Shown here: piece by piece, positions 11,866-20,725 of the stretch | How positions within the stretch are numbered: position 1 is the first letter of the stretch | Layout of the letters: every line of letters starts with the position of its first letter | NCBI GenBank assembly: GCA_023665905.1 | Contig: JAMPDA010000005.1 | Span: forward strand, 24,195 to 88,194 | From: Roseburia sp. | GTDB taxonomy: Bacteria; Bacillota; Clostridia; Christensenellales; Pumilibacteraceae | Direction: 5' to 3' | Length of the DNA: 64,000 nt | Notes under the pieces: generated by a model | What the model was told of the DNA's origin: nothing | The model's database searches: none | What the model saw: the letters and a program-made list of their open reading frames with translations, nothing else | Program-made: the position numbers and the translations under genes

Positions 11866-12690
11866 ATGAAAAAATTATCGGGTATTTTACTTTCCGCAGT
11901 TCTTGCCATGGGCGCTTGCGCAGGGCTGACCGGCTGTTCGTTAAACAGTTATACGTATTCGCGCGCCGGCGATTATTCGGTAGGCGCGAGTGAATTTTCC
12001 GCGGCGGACATCAGCTCTATCGATATCGATTGGGTCAGCGGCGAAGTCAATGTTGTGTACGCCGACGTGGAAAATATAGCGATAGCGGAAAGCGCGACGC
12101 GCGGCGATATAACGTCCGACTTTACCATGCGCTATCTCGCCGAAAACGGCGAGCTCAAGATAAAGTATGCAAGATCGGGTAAGTGGCGTTTCGGCAAGCT
12201 GCAAAAGACGCTTACCGTCACATTGCCGACGACGGTCGAGCTCGAGAAGCTCAGCGTCGATACTGCGTCTGCGGACTTCGACGCCGACATGCTCGTTTGC
12301 AAAAATGCGAATATAGACACTGCGAGCGGCGACGTGGCGATAGGCGGCGGCAGGATAGCCGAACTCAGTATCGACACCGCGTCGGGCGAAGCGGATATCC
12401 GCCTCGACAGCGCAGACCGCGTGGAAGCGGACACTGCGAGCGGCGACGTCGATATCGTACTGTGTTCCGCGCCGACGTCTATCGATATAGACACGGCTTC
12501 GGGCGACGTTCTTATAAAACTCCCCGACGACGTCGGCTTTACACTCGAATACGGTACGGCGAGCGGCAGGCTCGATACCGAGTTTTCGGTGACGCAGAGC
12601 AAAGACACGTATGTCTGCGGCGACGGAGCCGTCCGCATAATCGCGGATACGGCAAGCGGCGACCTGACGCTTAAAAAAATATCCGAATAA
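11866..12690 (+). CDS. DUF4097-type beta-helical lipoprotein
   Basis: A 274-residue lipoprotein: signal peptide with lipobox LTGC, lipidated Cys24. The rest is a repetitive beta-solenoid with the motif DTASGDV/DTASGEA recurring about every 20 residues (at least six copies). This is the hallmark of DUF4097 'putative adhesin' domains. Members are envelope-associated and in some Bacillota linked to cell-envelope stress responses, but no such regulator gene lies here. Ribosome site ggag lies upstream of ATG 11866. It is separated from icd by 99 bases and ends before a strong hairpin terminator. Confidence 0.85.
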   Translation: MKKLSGILLSAVLAMGACAGLTGCSLNSYTYSRAGDYSVGASEFSAADISSIDIDWVSGEVNVVYADVENIAIAESATRGDITSDFTMRYLAENGELKIKYARSGKWRFGKLQKTLTVTLPTTVELEKLSVDTASADFDADMLVCKNANIDTASGDVAIGGGRIAELSIDTASGEADIRLDSADRVEADTASGDVDIVLCSAPTSIDIDTASGDVLIKLPDDVGFTLEYGTASGRLDTEFSVTQSKDTYVCGDGAVRIIADTASGDLTLKKISE

Positions 12691-12709
12691 CAGTCTGTAC
12701 GGAAGTCGC

Positions 12710-12748
12710 ACAAAAGCGGCGCGGTGCGGTGCATTGCGCCGCTTTTGT
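12710..12748 (+). terminator. Hairpin terminator after the DUF4097 gene
   Basis: A perfect 13-bp stem (12710-12722 with 12736-12748), GC-rich at the loop side and ending in cttttgtatt. It separates the DUF4097 gene from the germination operon. Confidence 0.85.
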
Positions 12749-12757
12749 ATTCCGCCG

Positions 12758-12786
12758 TTATCACCGCATACGGCAAAAGGTATAAT
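12758..12786 (+). promoter_or_regulatory. Possible promoter of the ger operon
   Basis: TTATCA (12758-12763), 17 bp, TATAAT (12781-12786). The -35 is weak. Germination operons are normally transcribed by sigma-G in the forespore, but I could not see a well-spaced sigma-G pair here, so the assignment is tentative. Confidence 0.4.
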
Positions 12787-12813
12787 TGCCTTAGCTAAGC
12801 GCAAAATATCCGT

Positions 12814-14229
12814 ATGGACAATGTCGAGCGGATATTGAATAAATTTACTACGCCGTCTAACGTAGTTTCGCACGAGTTTAAATGCGGCAAGCTCCGCGGC
12901 GCGGTGATAGTACACCCCGATCTTTCCGATACGTCGGTCGTTCGCGCGCTCGTGTTTTCGCTCGGGAGCGAAGAAAACTCGCGCCTCGGCTCTCTCGACG
13001 AATTGGAACGTTACGGCGTGCTCGAAGCGGAAACGGAAATTTGCTCGGACGAGGACGATTGCGTCAATAAACTGCTAAACGGCGACGCGCTGTTATGCGT
13101 CGAGGGCGACGACAGATATCTCGTGGTAAACGCGCGCAGCTACGACACGCGCGGCATAACCGAGCCGCCGACCGAAACGGTAATGCGCGGTCCGCGCGAA
13201 GGATTTATAGAGGACATCAAGACCAATCTGTCGTTGTTGGAGCGTCGGCTCAAAACTCCCGACCTTGCGATAGACCGGCTTACGATAGGCAAGCGCACGC
13301 AGACGAATATCGCGGTGTGCTATCTTTCGTCCGTCGCGCATCCCAAGGTGGTGAAAAGGATAAAAGAGCGGCTGTCCGAAATAGATATCGACGGTGTGGT
13401 GGACAGCCACTATCTCGTGCCGTACTTGGAAGAAAAGCCGCTGTCGCTCTTTGCTCAGACGGGCTTGAGCGAAAAGCCGGATATCTTGGCGGCTAAGATG
13501 CTGGAAGGGCGCGTGGCGATATTCGTAGACGGGTCGCCCATGGTGCTTACCGTTCCGTTTGTGCTCGCCGAGGAGTTTCAGTCGGGCGAGGACTACTATC
13601 AGCGGTCGTCGTTTGCGAGCTTTGTGCGCATACTGCGGTTTTTAGGACTGCTTCTCGCGACGCTCTTACCGGCGCTGTACGTCGCATTGCAGAACTTCCA
13701 TTACACGCTGATCCCCGTGCGATTTATGATAACGCTTATGACGGCGATAAAGGGTTTGCCGCTTTCGCCGCTCGCGGAAACGCTGTTCGTTCTGCTCCTT
13801 TTCGAGATAATACGGGAAGCGAGCGTTCGCATGCCGCGCGCCGTCGGCATGGCGATGAGTATTGTCGGCGCGCTCGTCTTGGGCGAAACGGCGGTAAAAG
13901 CCGGCATAATAAGCTCGCCCGCGGTCATGATAACCGCGCTGAGCTCCATAGCGCTGTTCACCGTGCCCAATCTGATAGGCTCGATGAGTATTCTGCGGCT
14001 GTTGTACACATTGATAGGCGGACTGTTCGGCTTATTCGGGCTTATTCTGTCGGTGCTGTTTACCGTCCACTATGTCTGCTCGCTCAACGCATACGACGCG
14101 CCGTACCTCGCGCCGATAGCTCCGCTCATCTATTCCGACTTTAAAGACTCGGTGGAGCGCGCGCCGCTTCCGGCGATGAAGAAAAGACCGAAGTCTATAC
14201 CCAATATAAATCCTACGCGTCAGGCGTAA
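12814..14229 (+). CDS. gerAA: Spore germination receptor A subunit (GerAA family)
   Basis: A 471-residue protein of normal length for the GerA family. A soluble N-terminal half (residues 1-270, with the conserved NLSLLERRLKTPDLAIDRLTIG and VDGSPMVLTVPFV stretches) is followed by about five membrane helices (residues about 275-440) and a short basic cytoplasmic tail. With the B and C subunits it forms the germinant receptor in the spore inner membrane that senses small nutrients. It is the first gene of a three-gene operon. No clear ribosome site precedes ATG 12814. Confidence 0.95.
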   Translation: MDNVERILNKFTTPSNVVSHEFKCGKLRGAVIVHPDLSDTSVVRALVFSLGSEENSRLGSLDELERYGVLEAETEICSDEDDCVNKLLNGDALLCVEGDDRYLVVNARSYDTRGITEPPTETVMRGPREGFIEDIKTNLSLLERRLKTPDLAIDRLTIGKRTQTNIAVCYLSSVAHPKVVKRIKERLSEIDIDGVVDSHYLVPYLEEKPLSLFAQTGLSEKPDILAAKMLEGRVAIFVDGSPMVLTVPFVLAEEFQSGEDYYQRSSFASFVRILRFLGLLLATLLPALYVALQNFHYTLIPVRFMITLMTAIKGLPLSPLAETLFVLLLFEIIREASVRMPRAVGMAMSIVGALVLGETAVKAGIISSPAVMITALSSIALFTVPNLIGSMSILRLLYTLIGGLFGLFGLILSVLFTVHYVCSLNAYDAPYLAPIAPLIYSDFKDSVERAPLPAMKKRPKSIPNINPTRQA

Positions 14230-14292
14230 AGAACGCGGCGCCGAAATGTCGGCAACACGGATAAAGGACGAAAGTTCGAGGAGAAAACGCAT

Positions 14293-15519
14293 ATGAACGG
14301 ACAACAAACGAACGGCGTCGCCGCCTGCGCGAGCGAAAATGAACAAAACACCTGCGATACCGTCGGCGCGGCGGCAAAGCAGGCGACGAGCAAACAGCTT
14401 ATAGCGGTGGTGTTTATACTCGCGCTCGCCACCAACATGTTTCTTTTGCCGATATTTCTTATAAAAGCGACGGGACGCGACGCGTACATTGCGATAGCGG
14501 CAGGCTGCATTTTCGATCTGCTGTGCCTTTTTATAACGCTCGTCGCCATGAAAAGATCGCCCGACTGCGATCTGTTTACGCTTTTGGAAAGCGTGATAGG
14601 AAAAATCGGAGCGAAAATCGTCGTCGCTTTGACCGGACTTTTCATGTTTTTCAAGCTCAATATCGCCGTCGCCGAAACACTGACATTTTATACCGACAAC
14701 GTGTTCGCCGACTTCGACGTGGCGGTCATGATAATAGTGTTATTGCTGTTCCTTGCTACGGTCGCAAGCCACACACTGCGCGCGTTTTGCAGGCTCAACG
14801 AGTTTTTGACGCCCATAATAATCGTGTGCGTGGCGATACTCGCCGCGATAGTGATAATGACGGGATTCGACCTTGCAAACATATTTCCGGCGCTTCGCAC
14901 TCCGCAGGAGTTTACTCATTCGGCGGTGCGACATTCCGCCTGGATAGGCGATTTTATGCCGCTCCTGCTGTTTTTGGGACGGACGGGAATGAAAAAGCGC
15001 ACGTGTCTGTTCGCCGCCGCGTCGGGCACGATAGGCGCCGCCGTTTCGGTGTTCTTCTCGCTGGTGCTTTGCGCGGCGTTCGGCAACGTTTCGACGCTCG
15101 TGGACAGCAGCACCAATCTGTCGAGCATACTGCAATTTTCCATAGGCAATGTGTACGGAAGGATAGATCTGTTTTCTTCCATACTGTGGAGCATTTCCGC
15201 ATTTCTGGAAGCCGCGCTGTTCTTTTACGCCGTGTGCAGATGCGTGTCTTACGTCATAGGCAAATACCGACATTTTTATATAGCGCTTGCGGTGGGCGCG
15301 GCGCTGTACTTTACGCAGGTGTTTGCGTTCACCGACCCGACGATTTTTTCGCTCGTGGCGACGTCTGTCGCGGTGTCCGTAATAGTTCCGACGTTTTCGT
15401 TCGTAGTGCCTGCGCTCGCGCTTGTATGCGCGATAATTAAAGGGCGACGTGATAAGCGCGAAAATACGCGTTTGATCGAAAACGCGGCGGCGCCTTCTAC
15501 GGAGTTGAAGCATGAATAA
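14293..15519 (+). CDS. gerAB: Spore germination receptor B subunit (GerAB family)
   Basis: A 408-residue integral membrane protein with about ten helices from residue 38 on, after a hydrophilic Cys-containing N-terminal extension of about 35 residues. It is related to amino-acid/polyamine permeases (APC fold). B subunits bind the germinant and form part of the receptor channel. Good ribosome site (gaggaga) before ATG 14293. The stop overlaps the gerAC start by 8 bases, indicating translational coupling. Confidence 0.93.
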   Translation: MNGQQTNGVAACASENEQNTCDTVGAAAKQATSKQLIAVVFILALATNMFLLPIFLIKATGRDAYIAIAAGCIFDLLCLFITLVAMKRSPDCDLFTLLESVIGKIGAKIVVALTGLFMFFKLNIAVAETLTFYTDNVFADFDVAVMIIVLLLFLATVASHTLRAFCRLNEFLTPIIIVCVAILAAIVIMTGFDLANIFPALRTPQEFTHSAVRHSAWIGDFMPLLLFLGRTGMKKRTCLFAAASGTIGAAVSVFFSLVLCAAFGNVSTLVDSSTNLSSILQFSIGNVYGRIDLFSSILWSISAFLEAALFFYAVCRCVSYVIGKYRHFYIALAVGAALYFTQVFAFTDPTIFSLVATSVAVSVIVPTFSFVVPALALVCAIIKGRRDKRENTRLIENAAAPSTELKHE

Positions 15520-16723
15520 ACGCAATATGACCGACCGAAAAAAGCTTTTGATATATAAGATAGTTCTGTTTATCTTTGCGTTTATAGTGGCGTTTTTGCC
15601 GTCCACGTTTTCGCGCAGCAGGGAAGTCAACAGCCGCGTGATAGTGGAGATACTCGGCATAGACGGCGGCGACGGCGTGGAAGTTACCGCGCAGTATATA
15701 ATGCCGGCGGACGGCGAGGGTGCGACGAGCAAGGACACGGTAACGGTCAAAGCGGACACGCTGACAGAGGCGGTGGAGTCGCTCAATACCGCGCTCGGGC
15801 GGCGCGCCGAACTCGGGCACTGTTCGCTCGTGATAGCCGGCGAGGCCGCCTCGCCCGAGCTTTTGGGCACGCTCATGACGGCGACCGACGTCACGGCGGA
15901 CGTGTACGTTTCCGCCGCAATGGGGAAAGCGAGCGATCTCGTTTCAGATATAACCGATTTTATGAAAAAGACGGGCGCGACCGACGCCGACTTCATTGCG
16001 TACAGCGCAAAAAAGGCGCACATCGCGACAAATACCATACTCGGATTTCTGTCCGACATCGGGTCGGCGTCGCATACGGCGTATATGCCGGTGGTGCAAA
16101 TGCTCGAAAGTTCCGGCGGACAGGGCGGCGGTGAACAAGGCGGACAAGGCGGTGGAGAAAGCTCCGACGGCGGTCAAGGCGGTGAACAGAGCGGTGAGAG
16201 CGGCGGAGAAAGCTCGGGAGATCAAACGGGCATGCAGGTGGAAAAGCTTGCGCTGTACGGCGAAAAAGGGCGGATAGGCGTGCTCGACAGGGTGGCGGCG
16301 CGCGGCGTGGCTTGGGTAAGCGCGCGCGTGGAAAAGAGCGTCGTCACAGCCGATATAGAGCTCGACGGCGAAACAGTAAAGAACGTCACGGGCAGGCTGT
16401 TGAAAAAGCGCGCGCACATCGACATCGACGACAAATCTCGGACAGCCGTCATAAAGCTCAAAGTTACGATAGAGCCGATAGGCGATAAGTACAACATCTT
16501 GGAAGCGTCATACAGCGACAAAACCAACGCCGCCGTAAAAGGCGGGTTCAAAGCGGTTATCGAAAAGGAGATACGCGCCGCGTACGACGGCGCGCGCGAG
16601 CTCGACTGCGATCCGCTGTTCATAGGACGTGAATTTTACAGGTATGCGCCCGACTACTACGAAAGCGAGTACGCGCTGTCGGGCGTGGACGTGGATCTCG
16701 ACGTGGAAGTCGTGCTGAAGTGA
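15512..16723 (+). CDS. gerAC: Spore germination receptor C subunit (GerAC family) lacking the lipobox
   Basis: A 403-residue protein placed third in the operon and matching Ger(x)C proteins in the C-terminal domain (residues about 240-400, including YEPIGDKYN-like VTIEPIGDKYN and EFYRYAPDYYE) and in the N-terminal VIVEILGIDGGDGVEVTAQY. Two oddities. First, known C subunits are lipoproteins with a Cys after the signal peptide; here the hydrophobic segment (residues about 12-28) ends in FLPSTFSRSREVNS with no Cys, so it is probably an uncleaved membrane anchor. Second, a Gly/Gln/Glu/Ser-rich low-complexity insert (about residues 199-240) joins the two domains. It otherwise appears intact. Confidence 0.88.
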   Translation: MNKRNMTDRKKLLIYKIVLFIFAFIVAFLPSTFSRSREVNSRVIVEILGIDGGDGVEVTAQYIMPADGEGATSKDTVTVKADTLTEAVESLNTALGRRAELGHCSLVIAGEAASPELLGTLMTATDVTADVYVSAAMGKASDLVSDITDFMKKTGATDADFIAYSAKKAHIATNTILGFLSDIGSASHTAYMPVVQMLESSGGQGGGEQGGQGGGESSDGGQGGEQSGESGGESSGDQTGMQVEKLALYGEKGRIGVLDRVAARGVAWVSARVEKSVVTADIELDGETVKNVTGRLLKKRAHIDIDDKSRTAVIKLKVTIEPIGDKYNILEASYSDKTNAAVKGGFKAVIEKEIRAAYDGARELDCDPLFIGREFYRYAPDYYESEYALSGVDVDLDVEVVLK

Positions 16724-16766
16724 CGGAAAACACGCGATAAAATTTTTATAAACTCATATAAAAAAC

Positions 16767-16795
16767 TTGACACATTTAAAAAAATGCCATATAAT
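16767..16795 (+). promoter_or_regulatory. Consensus promoter of rpsU
   Basis: TTGACA (16767-16772), 17 bp, TATAAT (16790-16795): both hexamers are perfect. It drives rpsU with a leader of about 34 bases. Confidence 0.9.
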
Positions 16796-16835
16796 GTAGG
16801 AAATCGGAGTTCTTGGAACAAAGGCGGTGTAAACA

Positions 16836-17009
16836 GTGGCAGTCATCCATGTCGGCGAAAACGAATCTCTCGACAGCGCGCTCAAGCGCTTTAAGCGCAA
16901 ATGCCAAAAGGATAACATTTTGGGCGATATGCGCAAAAAAGAGTACTACGAGAAGCCTTCGGTAAAACGCAAGAAAAAGGAAGAAGCGGCGCGCAAGCGT
17001 TTCCGCTGA
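16836..17009 (+). CDS. rpsU: 30S ribosomal protein S21
   Basis: A 57-residue basic protein read from GTG 16836 to TGA 17007-17009. It begins [20 protein letters not shown] and ends in the typical Lys/Arg-rich tail ([14 protein letters not shown]). S21 binds near the 3' end of 16S rRNA and promotes initiation. A ribosome site aaggcggtg lies upstream and a perfect promoter precedes it. The GTG start and short length make it easy to miss. Confidence 0.95.
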   Translation: MAVIHVGENESLDSALKRFKRKCQKDNILGDMRKKEYYEKPSVKRKKKEEAARKRFR

Positions 17010-17100
17010 TCAAAAGGGAATACGCGCTCGGAGCGATATCACTTCGTCCCGAACGCACTTAAATTCGTTTCGCGGTGTCGCAGTGTCGGCGCCGCTTTTC

Positions 17101-17198
17101 TTTTGTCGCAAAGTTGAGGCATACCATATAAAGTGACCGTTTTCGGCGCAAAACACCTAAATATTGCGGTGTATTATTTAATACGAAATGCGACAAAA
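17101..17198 (+). promoter_or_regulatory. Inverted pair of Spo0A-box-like sequences
   Basis: TTTTGTCGCA at 17101-17110 and its exact reverse complement TGCGACAAAA at 17189-17198 lie upstream of the Spo0A-C-like gene. The established Spo0A box is close to TTTGTCGAA, so these differ at the last positions. The second copy lies just upstream of the probable -35 box. Regulation by Spo0A or by the downstream protein itself is inference. Confidence 0.4.
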
Positions 17199-17216
17199 AA
17201 GTGCTTGCGTTATGGG

Positions 17217-17246
17217 TTGACTTTCGAGCTTTTTTGCGATTAAATT
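17217..17246 (+). promoter_or_regulatory. Probable promoter of the Spo0A-C-like gene
   Basis: TTGACT (17217-17222), 18 bp, TAAATT (17241-17246), about 30 bases before ATG 17276. The match is moderate. Confidence 0.55.
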
Positions 17247-17275
17247 ACAATACCGATTCGAAAAACGAGGAAAAT

Positions 17276-17605
17276 ATGGAACGTAGAGATTTTATTGTCG
17301 GGATCTTGGTCAAAACGGGATTTCGCACTTCGCTGAAAGGCTTTAAGCAGTTCTGCCGTTGCGTAGAGCTGTATTCGGACGACAACACTTGCACGATAGA
17401 GAGCATTTATGAGACAGTCGCCAAAGATTTCAACTGCACGAAAAGTTCGGTGGAAAAGAATTTGCGCCGACTGTTTTCGAGCTCGGACGCATGCAGCGCG
17501 ATAGGCAAGCTGTTCGACATAGACTTTCCCGTCGCCGGCAATAAGGAGATAGTCGCGATGTTCTCCAACTACATAGACTTGCGCCGCGATTGCTACGCGC
17601 TGTAG
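17276..17605 (+). CDS. Stand-alone Spo0A C-terminal (DNA-binding) domain protein
   Basis: A 109-residue protein from ATG 17276 (ribosome site gagg). Residues about 9-75 align by eye with the Spo0A effector domain: a G-x-x-x-x-x-KGF helix, then SIYETVAKDFN, then the recognition helix TKSSVEKNLRRLF, equivalent to the conserved TPSRVERAIR of Spo0A. The phosphoacceptor receiver domain of Spo0A is absent. The product would therefore be a phosphorylation-independent DNA-binding protein or an antagonist of Spo0A. Spo0A-C-only proteins are known in clostridial genomes but generally uncharacterised. Its place after the ger operon and rpsU may be coincidental. Fold confidence is good; role unknown. Confidence 0.72.
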   Translation: MERRDFIVGILVKTGFRTSLKGFKQFCRCVELYSDDNTCTIESIYETVAKDFNCTKSSVEKNLRRLFSSSDACSAIGKLFDIDFPVAGNKEIVAMFSNYIDLRRDCYAL

Positions 17606-17637
17606 CATCGGGGAATGTGCGTTGAGATTGCTTGTAT

Positions 17638-19011
17638 TTAAAATTCTTCGACGGCTTTTTGCAAAAAGTCTATCTGCCGTTGCACCTCGTCGGGAGCGCA
17701 ACCGCCGATGCACTTGCGCCGCGCTATGGCGTTTTCAGCGTTTACGGCGGACAGTATGCCGTCGTCGAATAGCGGCGAAAATTCCCTGTATTCGTCAACG
17801 GTCATGTTTTGCAGCGTCTTGTTGTTTTCGATACAGTAGAGAACGATCTTGCCCGTTATCTTGTGCGCGCTGCGGAAAGGCACGCCCTTGTCCGCCAAAA
17901 AGTCCGCGCACTCGGTCGCGCACGAATATCCGCCCGTCGCGGCGCGCTCCATAGCGGCTCTGTCGAACACGACTTTTTGTATGAACGCCGTAAAGACGCC
18001 GAGCGACAGTCTGAGCGTATTGTCGGCGTCGAAAACGGCTTCCTTATCTTCCTGCATATCCTTGTTGTAGGCGAGCGGCAGTCCTTTCATTACGGTCAGC
18101 ATGCTTACGAGATCACCTACCGCGCGACCCGACTTTCCGCGCAAAAGCTCATTGACGTCGGGATTTTTCTTTTGCGGCATGATCGACGAGCCGGTGCTGA
18201 ACTCGTCGGGCAGCGACAGAAATCCGAACTCCTCGCCCGACCAATATATGAATTCCTCGTTTATCCTCGACAGGTGGAGCATGGCTTGCGCGGCGCACGA
18301 GAGATATTCTATTGCGAAATCGCGATCGCTCACTCCGTCGAGCGAGTTTTGCGTAACGCCGTCGAAGCCGAGGGCTTTTGCCGCAGCCTGTCTATCGATG
18401 GGGAAGGTCGTAGCGACGCATGCGCCGCTTCCGAGCGGCAACACGTTCACGCGCTTGCGGCAGTCGCGCATGCGCTCGGCGTCGCGCAAAAACATGTTCG
18501 CATAGGCGCAGAGATAATGCCCGAGCGTCGTGGGCTGTGCCTTTTGCATGTGCGTGTATGCCGGCATTGCCGTGTATTTTTCGTCCTTTGCGCGCTCGAG
18601 CAGCGCTTTTACGAGCGATTTCAGCAATTCGATAGTCGCGTCTATACTGTCGCGCACGTATAGACGCAGGTCGGTCGCCACCTGGTCGTTGCGGCTGCGC
18701 GCCGTGTGCAGTTTTTTGCCGACGTCGCCGACGCGCCGCACGAGCTCGTTTTCTACAAACGAGTGAATGTCCTCCGCGCCCGTTATTTCCGTGACGCCGG
18801 CGTCGATGTCGTCGAGAATGTTTTTGAGCGCGGCGCAGATCGTCGCGGCGTCGGACTTGTCGATGATGCCGCAGTCGCCGAGCATCGTGCAGTGCGCGAT
18901 CGAGCCCATAATATCCTGTCGATACATCGCTTTGTCGAAGGGAAGCGAATCGTTGAACTGTTCCGCGACCGCGTCGAGATCGGACTTGAACCTGCCTGAC
19001 CAAAGCTTCAT
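17638..19011 (-). CDS. argH: Argininosuccinate lyase
   Basis: A 457-residue enzyme of the fumarase/aspartase superfamily, with the signature GSSIMPQKKNPD (about residue 278) and conserved TARSRNDQ and AYTHMQKAQPTT segments. It cleaves argininosuccinate to arginine and fumarate, the last step of arginine synthesis. I chose ATG 19011 (MKLWSGRF) because a ribosome site (tgaggt) lies just before it and family proteins start there; a longer frame reaches 19056. It follows argG by 71 bases and is presumably cotranscribed. Confidence 0.96.
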   Translation of the reverse strand: MKLWSGRFKSDLDAVAEQFNDSLPFDKAMYRQDIMGSIAHCTMLGDCGIIDKSDAATICAALKNILDDIDAGVTEITGAEDIHSFVENELVRRVGDVGKKLHTARSRNDQVATDLRLYVRDSIDATIELLKSLVKALLERAKDEKYTAMPAYTHMQKAQPTTLGHYLCAYANMFLRDAERMRDCRKRVNVLPLGSGACVATTFPIDRQAAAKALGFDGVTQNSLDGVSDRDFAIEYLSCAAQAMLHLSRINEEFIYWSGEEFGFLSLPDEFSTGSSIMPQKKNPDVNELLRGKSGRAVGDLVSMLTVMKGLPLAYNKDMQEDKEAVFDADNTLRLSLGVFTAFIQKVVFDRAAMERAATGGYSCATECADFLADKGVPFRSAHKITGKIVLYCIENNKTLQNMTVDEYREFSPLFDDGILSAVNAENAIARRKCIGGCAPDEVQRQIDFLQKAVEEF

Positions 19012-19082
19012 GTTTACCTCACATGCCGAATGGCGATACGCAAAACGGCGTCGCATGGCGGCGCCGCATTAGCGTTGTTTGC

Positions 19083-20297
19083 TTACTTGCCGGTCTTTGT
19101 TTTTTCGAGCATCTTCGCGCGGACCTTGAGCGGCAGTCCGAAAAGATTGATAAAGCCCTCGGAATCCTTTTGGTCGTACACTTCGTCCGCTCCGAACGTC
19201 GCTATGTCCTCGTCGTAGAGCGAGTAGGGCGACGTCATGCCGGCAGGCGTGATCTTGCCCTTAAAGAGCTTGACGCGAGTAGTGCCAGTCACGTTCTGTT
19301 GCGTCGTGTCCACGAACGCGGAAAGGCTTTCGCGCAGCGGCGTGTACCACTTGCCGTCGTAAACGAGTTCGGCAAACTTAAGAGCGATATGCTCTTTAAA
19401 GTGCGCGGTGTCGCGGTCGAGCGTTATCTCCTCGAGGTTTTTGTGGCACGCGTACAGTATCGAGCCTGCCGGATTTTCGTAAACTCCGCGCGACTTCATG
19501 CCGACGAGGCGGTTTTCCACCATGTCGTCCACGCCCACGCCGTGCCGCGCGCCTATCTCGTTGAGCGTTTCTATGAGCGCTACGGGCGCGAGCTTTTTGC
19601 CGTTGACGGCTACGGGTTCGCCCTTGAGCCAATCGATACTTACATACTCGGGCGTATTCGGCGTGTCGCCGACGGGCTTGCTTATGAGCAGCATTTCATC
19701 CTTGGGTTCGTTCGCCGGATCTTCGAGATCGCTGCCTTCGTGCGACAGATGCCAAAGATTCCTGTCCATCGAGTAGTTATGTTTTTTGGTGACGGGAACG
19801 TCAAGTCCGCGCGCCGCGGCGTAGTCTATTTCCTCCTCGCGCGACTTGATATCCCAAATGCGCCAGGGCGCGATTATCTTCATGTCGGGCGCGAGCGCTT
19901 TTATCGAAAGCTCGAAGCGCACCTGATCGTTGCCTTTTCCGGTGCAACCGTGGCAGATCGCGTCCGCTTTTTCCTTTTTGGCTATTTCGACGAGGCGTTT
20001 GGCTATGATAGGGCGCGCAAACGAGGTGCCCAAAAGATACTTGCCCTCGTACACCGCGCCTGCTTTGATGGTGGGGAATATGCAGTCGCGCACGAATTCG
20101 TCCTTGAGGTCCTCTATGTAAAGCTTGACCGCTCCGCTCTTTATCGCTTTTTCGTGCAGGGGAGCGAGCTCTTCGCCCTGACCGACGTCCGCGGCAACGG
20201 CTATTACGTCGCAATCGTAGTTTTCCTTTAGCCAAGGAATGATGATCGTGGTGTCAAGTCCGCCGGAATATGCCAAAACCACTCGCATTTTTGCCAT
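19083..20297 (-). CDS. argG: Argininosuccinate synthase
   Basis: A 404-residue enzyme that joins citrulline and aspartate with ATP to form argininosuccinate. The N-terminal PP-loop is [12 protein letters not shown], followed by the conserved [13 protein letters not shown] and [14 protein letters not shown] segments. Start ATG 20297 is supported by ribosome site aaggag 11 bases upstream. It is the first gene of argGH. A promoter precedes it; no clear ARG box was seen. Confidence 0.97.
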   Translation of the reverse strand: MAKMRVVLAYSGGLDTTIIIPWLKENYDCDVIAVAADVGQGEELAPLHEKAIKSGAVKLYIEDLKDEFVRDCIFPTIKAGAVYEGKYLLGTSFARPIIAKRLVEIAKKEKADAICHGCTGKGNDQVRFELSIKALAPDMKIIAPWRIWDIKSREEEIDYAAARGLDVPVTKKHNYSMDRNLWHLSHEGSDLEDPANEPKDEMLLISKPVGDTPNTPEYVSIDWLKGEPVAVNGKKLAPVALIETLNEIGARHGVGVDDMVENRLVGMKSRGVYENPAGSILYACHKNLEEITLDRDTAHFKEHIALKFAELVYDGKWYTPLRESLSAFVDTTQQNVTGTTRVKLFKGKITPAGMTSPYSLYDEDIATFGADEVYDQKDSEGFINLFGLPLKVRAKMLEKTKTGK

Positions 20298-20351
20298 TTT
20301 TTGTGTGCTCCTTTTGCGGCGCCGCCGCTTTGAATGTAGTAATCGTACATC

Positions 20352-20380
20352 ATTATACAACATTCGCGCGCATTACGCAA
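20352..20380 (-). promoter_or_regulatory. Promoter of argGH
   Basis: Minus strand TTGCGT (20375-20380), 17 bp, TATAAT (20352-20357), preceded by a TTG that resembles an extended -10. The leader is about 45 bases. Confidence 0.65.
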
Positions 20381-20473
20381 ACAAAACAGTCGAATAAAAC
20401 GTTTTTTGTAGGTTTAAATTATACGGCCGTTAGTAATTTATCGGTAAAAAAGATTTTGACGAATTGAATATAG

Positions 20474-20502
20474 TTGACTTTTTCGTAGTGTAAGTATATA
20501 AT
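20474..20502 (+). promoter_or_regulatory. Promoter of the giant surface-protein locus
   Basis: TTGACT (20474-20479), 17 bp, TATAAT (20497-20502). The palindromic element at 20503-20641 begins immediately after the -10 box, so its hairpins would form the first part of the roughly 215-base leader. Confidence 0.75.
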
Positions 20503-20641
20503 AAATTAGGTATTCTGCCTCGGGACGGTCCCCGGACCCCCGGACTTGCACGCGAAGCGTGCGAGTCCGGTTGCAAATAGCGGGGTAAATACCGGTTTAT
20601 CCTCGTTGCATTTTTGCCGTTGCAAGCAAGCAAAAACACTC
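20503..20641 (-). repeat. Palindromic repeat element, copy 1 (inverted orientation)
   Basis: Read on the minus strand it matches copies at 47775-47910 and 53327-53520: a TTTGCTTGCTTGCAA flank, then an inner unit bounded by AAACCGGTATTTACCCC-like and GAATACCTAATTT ends. The centre holds a 14-bp hairpin (20537-20567 region) with a GAA loop and one G-T wobble, built on the GCACGCG/CGCGTGC core shared with copy 2. There is no open reading frame. It occupies the untranslated leader of the 2319-aa surface protein gene. Confidence 0.7.
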
Positions 20642-20725
20642 ATTGAATAAATTTATCGAGCTGTTTTTGAGCATAAATGCAAAAGGCATTTCTACATAAT
20701 CATCTTTTCTGTACGGAGAATTAAA

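Noticed and set aside
12758..12813. Sigma-G promoter for the ger operon
   Set aside because: GCATA occurs at 12766 but no CATNNTA-like -10 element lies at the required spacing.
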